From an uncultured Collinsella sp. (GTDB taxonomy: Bacteria > Actinomycetota > Coriobacteriia > Coriobacteriales > Coriobacteriaceae), in the NCBI GenBank assembly GCA_902496775.1, contig CABVCF010000017.1:1-27878 (forward strand): 27,878 nt of DNA. Reading direction: 5' to 3'. This document shows, piece after piece, positions 16,186 to 27,878 of the stretch (its first letter is position 1; each line of letters starts with the position of its first letter). The position numbers and the translations under genes are program-made. The notes under the pieces are model-generated. The model saw only the letters and a list, made by a program, of their open reading frames with translations, did no database searches and was not told the DNA's origin.

Positions 16186-16893
16186 CTACTCCCACTCCTG
16201 CTCGTAGATGTTGAGGGACTTTACGTAGCGCCCCTGGGCACCCATGATGTCGCGGACCAGGCGCAAAAAGAAACTGATGCACGAGGTGTCAAAGCCATCC
16301 CGCAGGTCCTCCGGATGCACCGCGCCCGGCCCATCGATCGCCGTATCGCTCAGGCGCGCTATGTCGTAGAGGTAGAGCTGCCCCGCCGTCAGCCAGATAT
16401 CGTCGACGCAGGCGAGGCGCACCGCAATCGCGCCGTCGCTCCAATGCTCCTTTTGCACGATATGCGGGTCGTAGACATCAAAGCGACGGTCGGTGCGCGT
16501 ATCCTTCAGCGCAACCATGCCGTTCGCAGGATCCTTGTCCAAAATGCCAAAGCGCGAGAAATACTGTGTGTCGCGTACCTGCTCGAGCCGCTTGAGCGAG
16601 GCAGGCGAAAGCGATGCCGGCGGCTCGTCAACATACAGCTCGAGCAACGTCTTGCCATGGCGATAGGGGCGCTCGAAGAGCAGCCAATCGGTAAATGCCA
16701 TGTTGTAGGCCATGATTTCGTTTTGCGAAGGCTCGGTGCGATAGCTGAGCCACGGGTCGACAATGATCTCAAACTGCTCGCGCGCCGGCTCCAAAAACTG
16801 AAACTTCCGCAGCATCCAAAAATGGGCCATGTCGGCAATATCGTTGCCGACGGCTTCGGCCAGATGCGCTCGGTCTAAAACGTGGTCAGTCAC
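16186..16893 (-). CDS. Uncharacterised soluble protein
   Basis: 235 residues, GTG start at 16893 preceded by GAGGAGG, a strong SD. I do not recognise the family. The sequence is acidic and rich in aromatic residues (several Trp and Tyr), with no signal peptide, membrane helix or Cys motif. It reads like a coherent globular protein with good coding composition, not a shadow frame. A TTGACA at 16953-16958 (minus strand) might be its -35, but no good -10 follows. It is separated from the next gene downstream by 59-bp element copy 7. Confidence 0.75.
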   Translation of the reverse strand: MTDHVLDRAHLAEAVGNDIADMAHFWMLRKFQFLEPAREQFEIIVDPWLSYRTEPSQNEIMAYNMAFTDWLLFERPYRHGKTLLELYVDEPPASLSPASLKRLEQVRDTQYFSRFGILDKDPANGMVALKDTRTDRRFDVYDPHIVQKEHWSDGAIAVRLACVDDIWLTAGQLYLYDIARLSDTAIDGPGAVHPEDLRDGFDTSCISFFLRLVRDIMGAQGRYVKSLNIYEQEWE

Positions 16894-17308
16894 GGCATCC
16901 TCCTCAAACTGATGAACTTCAATTTGAGCTTACGAGGAGGGTGGGCAGCCACTGTCAACACGGACAAAATAGGCCTCCGGCTGCAAACCAACTGCTGACC
17001 AAACACTTGACGGGATGCTTGATCGAAAATGCGCACCGCAACAAAACCGCAGGTAAACATAGACCTCCAACCCGCTCTTTTGAGCCAGATGCCCGTAGCC
17101 ACCACAGAAACAACAGGTGACCACAGCCCAAGAAGTCGACAAATGAACACCCGTACGTCGACAAACGAGCAAATCGGTCGCAAACCCGCAAGGAGTGTCC
17201 CCGAATGCCGGCACATAAGGAACGTCCCCAGTTGCCGGCACTTGGGGACGTTCCTTTTGGGCCGGCCGTTGGGGACAGCCCTTGTCGATTCAATTGTGGG
17301 CAGCCGCC
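16894..17308. other. Intergenic region with GTCCCC/GCCGGCAC repeats
   Basis: 415 bp with no supported gene. It contains a minus-strand TTGACA (16953-16958), two GTCGACAAA direct repeats 22 bp apart (17135, 17157), a 27-bp imperfect tandem (17190-17243) and a perfect 14-bp-arm hairpin (17217-17256). Confidence 0.6.
17190..17256. repeat. 27-bp imperfect tandem repeat with overlapping hairpin
   Basis: Two 27-nt units (17190-17216 and 17217-17243) share the pattern AAGGA..GTCCCC...TGCCGGCAC. The second unit also forms a hairpin: AAGGAACGTCCCCA (17217-17230) with TGGGGACGTTCCTT (17243-17256), perfect over 14 bp. A TT follows on the plus strand only, so it is not a clear terminator for gltD on the minus strand. 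Confidence 0.75.
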
Positions 17309-23476
<6,168 letters not shown>

Positions 23477-23659
23477 CGCGATCCTCCCCTAGATATTTAG
23501 TCAGTCAGTTGAATAGGCATACTAGGAGCATCGCCGGCCCGTTGTGTTTCCCACCCGTTTCGAAACAATCGCGTAACGCACGCCCTACGAGTGGGCGCCG
23601 CCGACCTCAAGGACGACAACAAGGGCCCCAAGTTCGGTCTTCAAGCTCACCGCTTCAAA

Positions 23660-23718
23660 CATCTCAATCTGTAACAGGAAGACCCAATTTTGGCGCCTAG
23701 ATGTTACAGATTGAGACG
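23660..23718. repeat. 59-bp palindromic element, copy 8
   Basis: Arms CATCTCAATCTGTAACA and TGTTACAGATTGAGACG. Two deviations from consensus (outermost base, and base 7) are matched by compensating changes in the other arm. Core in forward orientation. Confidence 0.9.
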
Positions 23719-23739
23719 TTTTTGAGAAACGGCTCCGAA

Positions 23740-23798
23740 TGTCTCGATCTGTAACACGAAGGGCCGGTTTTTGCAGCTAACTGTTACAGATCGAGATT
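23740..23798. repeat. 59-bp palindromic element, copy 9
   Basis: Arms TGTCTCGATCTGTAACA and TGTTACAGATCGAGATT; forward core GAAGGGCCGGTTTTT. Middle member of a triplet, 21-nt spacer on each side. Confidence 0.9.
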
Positions 23799-23819
23799 TT
23801 CCATAGGACCATTTCTTCC

Positions 23820-23878
23820 TGTCTCGATCTGTAACACCTAGGTCCAATTTCCATCCCTAGTTGTTACAGATCAAGACA
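23820..23878. repeat. 59-bp palindromic element, copy 10
   Basis: Arms TGTCTCGATCTGTAACA and TGTTACAGATCAAGACA; in the core CTAGG pairs with CCTAG, extending the stem. It ends 121 bp before the Nramp start. Confidence 0.9.
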
Positions 23879-23999
23879 TTTCGGCAATCCCCTTTCACCA
23901 TCCTATTCAAATACGGCAATTCTGTTAGTCTTGGTTAACTTTTTAGCATAAAACGGGTATCCTTTGCGGCGTCAAACAAACGGCACGCAGGAGCTCACC

Positions 24000-25256
24000 A
24001 TGCTCAACCATCTCAAACAACACTTTGGCTCGCACCGCACCGGAGGCCACGGAGGTCTGGATATCGCCCGGCATATCGGCCCCGGGCTGCTCGTGACCGT
24101 CGGCTTTATCGATCCGGGCAACTGGGCCTCCAACATGGCCGCCGGCTCGCAGTTTGGCTACGCGCTGCTGTGGATCGTCACGCTGTCCACGATCATGCTC
24201 ATCGTGCTGCAGCACAACGCGGCACACCTGGGTATCGCCACGGGCGCCTGTCTTGCCGAGGCCACGACACGTTACCTTCCCCGCTTCGTTGGGCGCACGG
24301 TGCTTGCCAGCGCCTATCTCGCGACCATCGCCACCGCCATGGCCGAAGTCCTGGGCGGTGCGATCGCGCTCCAGATGCTCTTTGGGCTGCCCGTGCGCGC
24401 GGGCTGCGTCATCGTGGCGGCAGTATCGATGGCGATGCTCATGACGAGCTCCTACAAGCGCGCCGAGCGATGGATCATCGCCTTCGTAGGCGTGGTAGGA
24501 CTCTCGTTTTTGGCTGAGCTTACGCTGGTCAAGGTCGACTGGCCGCAGGCCGCCGCAAGCTGGATCACACCCAGTATGCCCACCGGCTCGGCCGCGATTA
24601 TCGTTAGTGTCCTGGGTGCGGTCGTTATGCCCCACAACCTCTTTCTACACTCCGAGGTCATCCAATCCATGCACTTCGAAGGCCAAGGCGAGCAGGTTAT
24701 CGAGGAACGTCTGCGCTACAAGCTCTTCGACACGCTCTTTTCGATGGGCGTGGGCTGGGCGATCAACTCGGCCATGGTCATCCTGGCCGCAACGACCTTC
24801 TTTGCGCACGGCATTCTCGTAGACGACCTCGCCGTCGCAGCGGACACGCTCTCCCCCATTCTGGGCCCGGCAAGCTCGACCATCTTTGCGGTGGCGCTGC
24901 TGTTTGCGGGCATATCGAGTAGTGTGACGGCGGGCATGGCGGCGGGCACCATCACCGCGGGCATGTTCGACGAGGAATACGACATCCACGATCGGCACTC
25001 ATCGATTGGAGTGGCGGTCTGTTTCGTCGGCGCAGTGGCGGCGTGCCTGATCGTCCCGAATCCTTTTGAGGGTCTCATCTGGAGTCAGGCGCTGCTGTCG
25101 CTTCAGTTGCCGATTACGGTCTTTGTGCTCATACGACTCACCAGTTCGCCCCGCGTTATGGGCAAATACGCCAACTCGCGCCCGCTCAACGCGCTGCTCG
25201 TAGGGATCGGCGTCATCGTGACGATTCTCGACATCGTGCTGCTAACGGGGATGTAA
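24000..25256 (+). CDS. Nramp-family divalent metal ion transporter
   Basis: 418-residue membrane protein, start ATG 24000 with GCAGGAG about 7 nt upstream. Members import Mn(II) or Fe(II) with protons (MntH type). Seen: helix 1 motif DPGN at 38-41 (IDPGNWASNMAAGS) and helix 6 motif AVVMPHN with Ala207 and Met210, the metal-binding Asp/Asn/Ala/Met set of Mn/Fe transporters. Met at the helix 6 position argues against the Mg- or Al-type Nramp relatives. About 10-11 hydrophobic helices, of normal length. It stands alone, divergent from gltB behind a triplet of palindromes. The AT-rich leader may hold a metalloregulator site, but I cannot define one. Mn versus Fe preference cannot be decided here. 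Confidence 0.92.
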   Translation: MLNHLKQHFGSHRTGGHGGLDIARHIGPGLLVTVGFIDPGNWASNMAAGSQFGYALLWIVTLSTIMLIVLQHNAAHLGIATGACLAEATTRYLPRFVGRTVLASAYLATIATAMAEVLGGAIALQMLFGLPVRAGCVIVAAVSMAMLMTSSYKRAERWIIAFVGVVGLSFLAELTLVKVDWPQAAASWITPSMPTGSAAIIVSVLGAVVMPHNLFLHSEVIQSMHFEGQGEQVIEERLRYKLFDTLFSMGVGWAINSAMVILAATTFFAHGILVDDLAVAADTLSPILGPASSTIFAVALLFAGISSSVTAGMAAGTITAGMFDEEYDIHDRHSSIGVAVCFVGAVAACLIVPNPFEGLIWSQALLSLQLPITVFVLIRLTSSPRVMGKYANSRPLNALLVGIGVIVTILDIVLLTGM

Positions 25257-25284
25257 TTGGGATAGCGTGGCTGTCCAGATATAA

Positions 25285-25319
25285 CGTCTCAATCTGTAAC
25301 ACGTAAGGCCGTTTTAAAC
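25285..25319. repeat. 59-bp palindromic element, truncated half copy (11)
   Basis: Left arm CGTCTCAATCTGTAACA and forward core GTAAGGCCGTTTTAAA are present; the right arm is missing and the sequence runs into the next terminator. It lies 28 bp after the Nramp stop. Confidence 0.8.
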
Positions 25320-25323
25320 CGTC

Positions 25324-25369
25324 AGATAAATCAAAAGGGTCCCAGCCGGAATATCCAGCCGGGACCCTT
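25324..25369 (-). terminator. Intrinsic terminator after rubredoxin
   Basis: AAGGGTCCC (25335-25343) pairs with GGGACCCTT (25361-25369), with partial pairing inside. On the minus strand the stem is followed by TTTTGATTTATC. It lies about 40 bp after the rubredoxin stop. It may also stop Nramp transcription from the other side, but no T-tract exists in that direction. Confidence 0.8.
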
Positions 25370-25409
25370 GGACAGAGCTCTGTATGGCTAATCGCCGTGT
25401 GTCTACGAG

Positions 25410-25553
25410 TTACTCCTCGACAAGTTCAAACTCATCGGGACCAACGCCGCAGACCGGGCACACGTAGTCCTCGGGCAGCTCGGGCGTGTCGACCTCAACC
25501 TCGTAACCGCAAACGGTGCACACAAATTTATACGTCTTCTTCTCCTCAGCCAT
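25410..25553 (-). CDS. Rubredoxin
   Basis: 47-residue one-iron electron carrier. ATG 25553 with AGAGGAG about 7 nt upstream, TAA at 25410-25412. The translation shows both knuckles of the Fe(Cys)4 site: CTVCGY and CPVCGVGPDEF. The Y between them and the acidic character match the family; at 47 residues it is slightly shorter than the usual ~52. It lies downstream of, and on the same strand as, the flavin reductase-like gene and has its own promoter. Its probable role is to pass electrons from a flavoprotein to an oxygen- or peroxide-detoxifying partner in an anaerobe (family knowledge). The partner enzyme is not in this window. Confidence 0.92.
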   Translation of the reverse strand: MAEEKKTYKFVCTVCGYEVEVDTPELPEDYVCPVCGVGPDEFELVEE

Positions 25554-25596
25554 GATGTTCTCCTCTCGAACGTGACTGCTGGTGTACTTACTTATT

Positions 25597-25624
25597 AGTA
25601 TATATTCTCAATAACATAATGCAA
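25597..25624 (-). promoter_or_regulatory. Sigma-A-type promoter for rubredoxin
   Basis: On the minus strand TTGCAT (-35, plus 25619-25624) and TATACT (-10, plus 25597-25602) are 16 bp apart in a notably AT-rich patch. The sequence TTATTGAG...CTAATAA across the spacer is weakly palindromic and might be a PerR/Fur-like site; this is speculative. Confidence 0.6.
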
Positions 25625-25641
25625 GTATTTTTAGAACATTT

Positions 25642-26145
25642 CTAGCCTTGATACGACGAGGCTTTGGGCGGCGTCTTGCCCTTTAGCACCTTGTGATAGT
25701 AGTCGTACGTCAGCGGTGTCTCGTCGCTCAGGCGCTCGGCATCCTCGACCTCGCCAATAAACAGCAGATGCGTGCCCACATCCACAGTGTCGATCAAACG
25801 GCAGCTAAACAGGGCCGCCGCGTGCTCAGGCACATAGGGCATGCCCAGAGCCGTCTCGCGGGTCTCGTATTTGGCAAACTTGTCATAATCGCTGCTGGTG
25901 CGGAACCCAAAGTTACCGATGTAGAGCATGTCGGCGGTCTGATCGATCACGGTCAGCGCGAACGCTTTGGCCGATGCGATGACGCCCGAGGTGACATTGT
26001 CCTTGTTCACGGCAACCGAAATACGCGGCGGCATGGACGTCACCTGCACCGCAGTGTTGATGACGCAGCCGGCGCGCAACCCGTCTGCCGCAGCGCTCAC
26101 CACGTACAGACCGCTCGGCATGGTAAAGAACGCAGTTTTGTCCAT
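25642..26145 (-). CDS. Flavin reductase-like FMN-binding protein
   Basis: 167 residues, ATG 26145 behind GGGGAG; a longer open frame upstream has no SD. The whole length matches the flavin reductase-like domain found in NAD(P)H:rubredoxin oxidoreductases and at the N-terminus of high-molecular-weight rubredoxins: MPSGLYVVSA, GCVINTAVQVTSMPPRISVAVNK, FGFRTSSDYDKF, THLLFIGEVEDAE, and the C-terminal YYHKVLKGKTPPKAS. It binds FMN and probably reduces the rubredoxin encoded just downstream. In some anaerobes the two are fused into one protein; here they are separate neighbours, which supports the pairing. Confidence 0.9.
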   Translation of the reverse strand: MDKTAFFTMPSGLYVVSAAADGLRAGCVINTAVQVTSMPPRISVAVNKDNVTSGVIASAKAFALTVIDQTADMLYIGNFGFRTSSDYDKFAKYETRETALGMPYVPEHAAALFSCRLIDTVDVGTHLLFIGEVEDAERLSDETPLTYDYYHKVLKGKTPPKASSYQG

Positions 26146-26272
26146 AACGATCACTCCCCTAGCTCGAGTTGGAACCTCATGAATGTATGTACCCACAAAA
26201 AAGGCGGCACCCATAACGGACGTCGCCTTTGAGACATATGTGTCAGAACAGTAAGAAAGATGAGACGCCCGC

Positions 26273-26339
26273 AGTTGCGGTGAAATAGGGACTGAATAGC
26301 CCCTCAAATAGGCAAAACAGTCCGTATTCCACCGCAACT
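26273..26339. repeat. 67-bp palindromic element (family B), copy 2
   Basis: 22-nt arms at 26273-26294 and 26318-26339 with two mismatches, beginning AGTTGCGGTGAAATA. Identical length and arm sequence to the copy at 12183-12249, with a different core. It starts 12 bp beyond the smpB stop. Confidence 0.9.
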
Positions 26340-26351
26340 TATACAGAGTGC

Positions 26352-26822
26352 CTAGCGGTTGCGTTCCTTAAGGGCGCGGTCGATCTCGCGTTGGACATCA
26401 CGCTTGGCCATGTCCTCGCGCTTGTCGTAGAGCTTCTTGCCGCGACCCAGACCCAGCAGCAGCTTTACGCGGCCGTCGGTATTAAAGTAGAGTTCCAACG
26501 GAACCAGCGCATAACCACGGTTGCGAAGTTTGCCGTCAAGAAAGTCGATCTCCTTGCGGTGCAGCAGCAGACGACGCCGACGGTCGGGATCGCGATTCCA
26601 CACGCCACCATGGCTATAAGGGTGGATATGCAGGCCGACGAGCCAGCACTCCCCGCCGCGGATCAGCGCGAAGGTATCGGTGATCTGGCAGGCGCGCTCG
26701 CGAATCGACTTAACCTCGGTGCCACTCAGTTCAATACCGCACTCAAATGTCTCATCGATAAAGTACTCGTGATGTGCCGAGCGATTCTTGGAAATGAGTT
26801 TGCGCTCGCGCTTACTGGGCAT
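26352..26822 (-). CDS. smpB: SsrA-binding protein
   Basis: 156-residue partner of tmRNA in trans-translation, which rescues stalled ribosomes. ATG 26822 is preceded by AAGGAGG at 6-nt spacing, inside the 3' end of the upstream gene; the two reading frames overlap by 11 nt. Family signatures: SKNRSAHHEYFIDETFECGI (oligonucleotide-binding fold), LSGTEVKSIR, the central HIHPYSHGG, and the basic C-terminal helix region GLGRGKKLYDKRE followed by AKRDVQREIDRALKERNR. Length is normal. The tmRNA gene (ssrA) is not in the window. Translational coupling to the TPR gene is likely. Confidence 0.96.
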   Translation of the reverse strand: MPSKRERKLISKNRSAHHEYFIDETFECGIELSGTEVKSIRERACQITDTFALIRGGECWLVGLHIHPYSHGGVWNRDPDRRRRLLLHRKEIDFLDGKLRNRGYALVPLELYFNTDGRVKLLLGLGRGKKLYDKREDMAKRDVQREIDRALKERNR

Positions 26823-27729
26823 CGCCGGCCTCCTTGGCGCCGTCGGCGCTTGAGCCCGCAGTCTCGCGCTTTGCCTTGCGCTCGGCATTGAGCTCGGCAT
26901 CGCTCTCGCGCACCAGTTTGATAATCGCCGCGCAGGCCTCCTCGCCCACCAAGTCGCGAGCACGTACCGTCAGGCGCGTCGCCTCCTGCTTGTCGCCGTC
27001 GCTTGCAGCATCGGTCGCGCACATAATCAGGCAGATGGCAATCTCGGCCGAAGGCGAGGTCGGCACGCCTTGCAGGGCCAATTCACCCATCACGTGGTCG
27101 TCGCTCTCATCAGCGGCATCCGGATAGGTGGTATGGATCTTGTTGAGCAGGCGCGTCGTATGCGCATCGTTGGGCGCCAGGCGCAGCGCCAGACGCGCGC
27201 AGCCCACGGCAGCCGAAACGTTCTCGGTCTCGGGCTCCAAGAAGTACTGACCTAGATTGGCGTAAGCGCGGGCGGCGCACTTGCCATCGCTTGCACGCTC
27301 CAGCACCGAGAACGAGAGCGATGCCCATTCCTGCTTGTCCTCGAGTGCACGGAACAGCTCGGCCAAATCCAAGCGATAGTTGCAGTTCATGGGGTCCCAA
27401 CGCACAGCCTGCATCAGGGCATTACGAGCGCTTACATAATCCTGCTGGCGAATGTAGGCAAACGCCATGTCAGAGTACAGGCGGTCAAACGGCACCTCGA
27501 CCTGCATGAGCTCGCGCGGATCCTTCTCCACGCGGCGATAGGCCAAGCGCTCAAACTTGCTATCGAAGCTAAAGTATTGACGCTTCTCCTCCGTCTTGCA
27601 CTCAGCATCAATATACTCCTCGGCGAGCTCCACCAGACGCTCCAGCAGCGGCGTCGCCGTAGCCAGGTCGCCCTGCGCCAGATAGTTCTCGGCATACGTG
27701 ATGTCTTGCAAGCTGATGGGCAGATCCAT
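26812..27729 (-). CDS. Tetratricopeptide-repeat-like protein
   Basis: 305 residues, ATG 27729 behind GAGGAG; the frame stays open to 27780, but the SD fixes this start. The sequence is all-helical with TPR-like units: FDRLYSDMAFAYIRQQDYVSARNALMQAVRWDP at about 80-112, then further units through ALRLAPNDAHTTRLLNKI. The C-terminus (about 270-305) is charged (AERKAKRETAGSSADGAKEAG). No signal peptide or membrane helix. It probably mediates protein contacts; the partner is unknown. Its stop overlaps the smpB start, so the genes form an operon, possibly linking it to translation quality control by position only. Confidence 0.82.
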   Translation of the reverse strand: MDLPISLQDITYAENYLAQGDLATATPLLERLVELAEEYIDAECKTEEKRQYFSFDSKFERLAYRRVEKDPRELMQVEVPFDRLYSDMAFAYIRQQDYVSARNALMQAVRWDPMNCNYRLDLAELFRALEDKQEWASLSFSVLERASDGKCAARAYANLGQYFLEPETENVSAAVGCARLALRLAPNDAHTTRLLNKIHTTYPDAADESDDHVMGELALQGVPTSPSAEIAICLIMCATDAASDGDKQEATRLTVRARDLVGEEACAAIIKLVRESDAELNAERKAKRETAGSSADGAKEAGDAQ

Positions 27730-27781
27730 GGCTACTCCTCGATCTGAGCGAAACACGGCAGGCGCCGTATATACGGTCAAT

Positions 27782-27813
27782 ACACAAAACCCGGGTCTCT
27801 TACGAGGCCCGGG
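27782..27813 (-). terminator. Intrinsic terminator after tRNA-Glu
   Basis: CCCGGGTCTC (27790-27799) pairs with GAGGCCCGGG (27804-27813), with one mismatch. On the minus strand it is followed by TTTTGTGT. It lies 10 bp past the tRNA 3' end. Confidence 0.88.
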
Positions 27814-27823
27814 CGTTCAATTT

Positions 27824-27878
27824 TGGTAGCCCGTACCAGATTCGAACTGGTGATCTCCGCCTTGAGAGGGCGGCGTCC
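27824..27878 (-). tRNA. tRNA-Glu(CUC), 5' part outside window
   Basis: On the minus strand the 3' part of a tRNA is visible: anticodon arm CCGCC-CTCTCAA-GGCGG (anticodon CUC), a 5-nt variable region, T arm ACCAG-TTCGAAT-CTGGT, acceptor strand ACGGGCT, discriminator A and an encoded CCA (27824-27826). The anticodon arm is nearly identical to bacterial tRNA-Glu. The D arm and 5' acceptor strand lie beyond the right edge. Confidence 0.9.

Larger units (their letters stand above)
23477..23999. other. Divergent intergenic region gltB / Nramp
   Basis: 523 bp with no gene. It holds the gltB leader, three 59-bp palindromes at 80-bp steps (23660, 23740, 23820) and an AT-rich promoter-like stretch (about 23920-23965) before the Nramp gene. 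I see nothing in 23520-23655. Confidence 0.7.

Noticed and set aside
17217..17256. Intrinsic terminator for gltD
   Set aside because: On the minus strand the stem is followed by ATGTGCC, not a T-tract.
23920..23965. DtxR/MntR-like operator before the Nramp gene
   Set aside because: TTAGTCTTGGTTAAC is only loosely symmetric and no confident -10/-35 pair frames it; not strong enough to annotate.
27765..27776. 12-bp perfect palindrome CCGTATATACGG upstream of the TPR gene
   Set aside because: Short, single occurrence, with no recognised regulator; could be chance.

Overview
The window looks like a chromosomal segment of a Coriobacteriia gut actinobacterium, most like Collinsella. This is inference from high GC with GC-rich third positions, the LPXTG wall anchor, anaerobe-type rubredoxin/flavin-reductase genes, and intergenic regions full of palindromes. 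No database search was possible. It carries about 16 protein genes plus one partial tRNA and shows no prophage, IS element or CRISPR array.

Layout. A 3'-truncated DEAD-box RNA helicase runs off the left edge (1-1722, -). Next come an FHA-domain protein (2230-3192, +) and a membrane Ser/Thr protein kinase with a DUF6273-like outer domain (3364-5448, +). These are a plausible phospho-signalling pair, separated by a terminator and a large inverted repeat. A 1111-residue secreted, sortase-anchored coiled-coil protein with a central CAP domain follows (5689-9024, +). A CsoR-type operator then precedes the copper block copA-copZ-csoR (9445-12564, +). A small membrane zinc-ribbon protein converges on an amidohydrolase (13318-14688, -). 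After that are an AbiEi/DUF559-like nuclease-fold protein (14984-16054, -) and an orphan gene (16186-16893, -).

A 2055-codon ORF (17309-23476, -) encodes both glutamate synthase subunits. The internal gltD ribosome-binding site and ATG survive inside the linker, which suggests a recent indel fusion or a sequencing error. On the right are an Nramp metal transporter (+), rubredoxin and flavin reductase (-), smpB overlapping a TPR-protein gene (-), and the 3' part of tRNA-Glu(CUC) (-) with its terminator.

The most striking signal is non-coding. A 59-bp palindromic element (arms near TGTCTCGATCTGTAACA, variable 23-25 nt polar core) occurs ten times intact and once as a half copy, always between genes. 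Clustered copies start 80 or 81 bp apart. Copies closely bracket the nuclease-fold gene. A second, 67-bp palindrome family is present twice, and at least four other distinct large hairpins fill other gaps, including both gaps of the copper operon. The window therefore resembles a genome colonised by several REP/BIME-like hairpin families.
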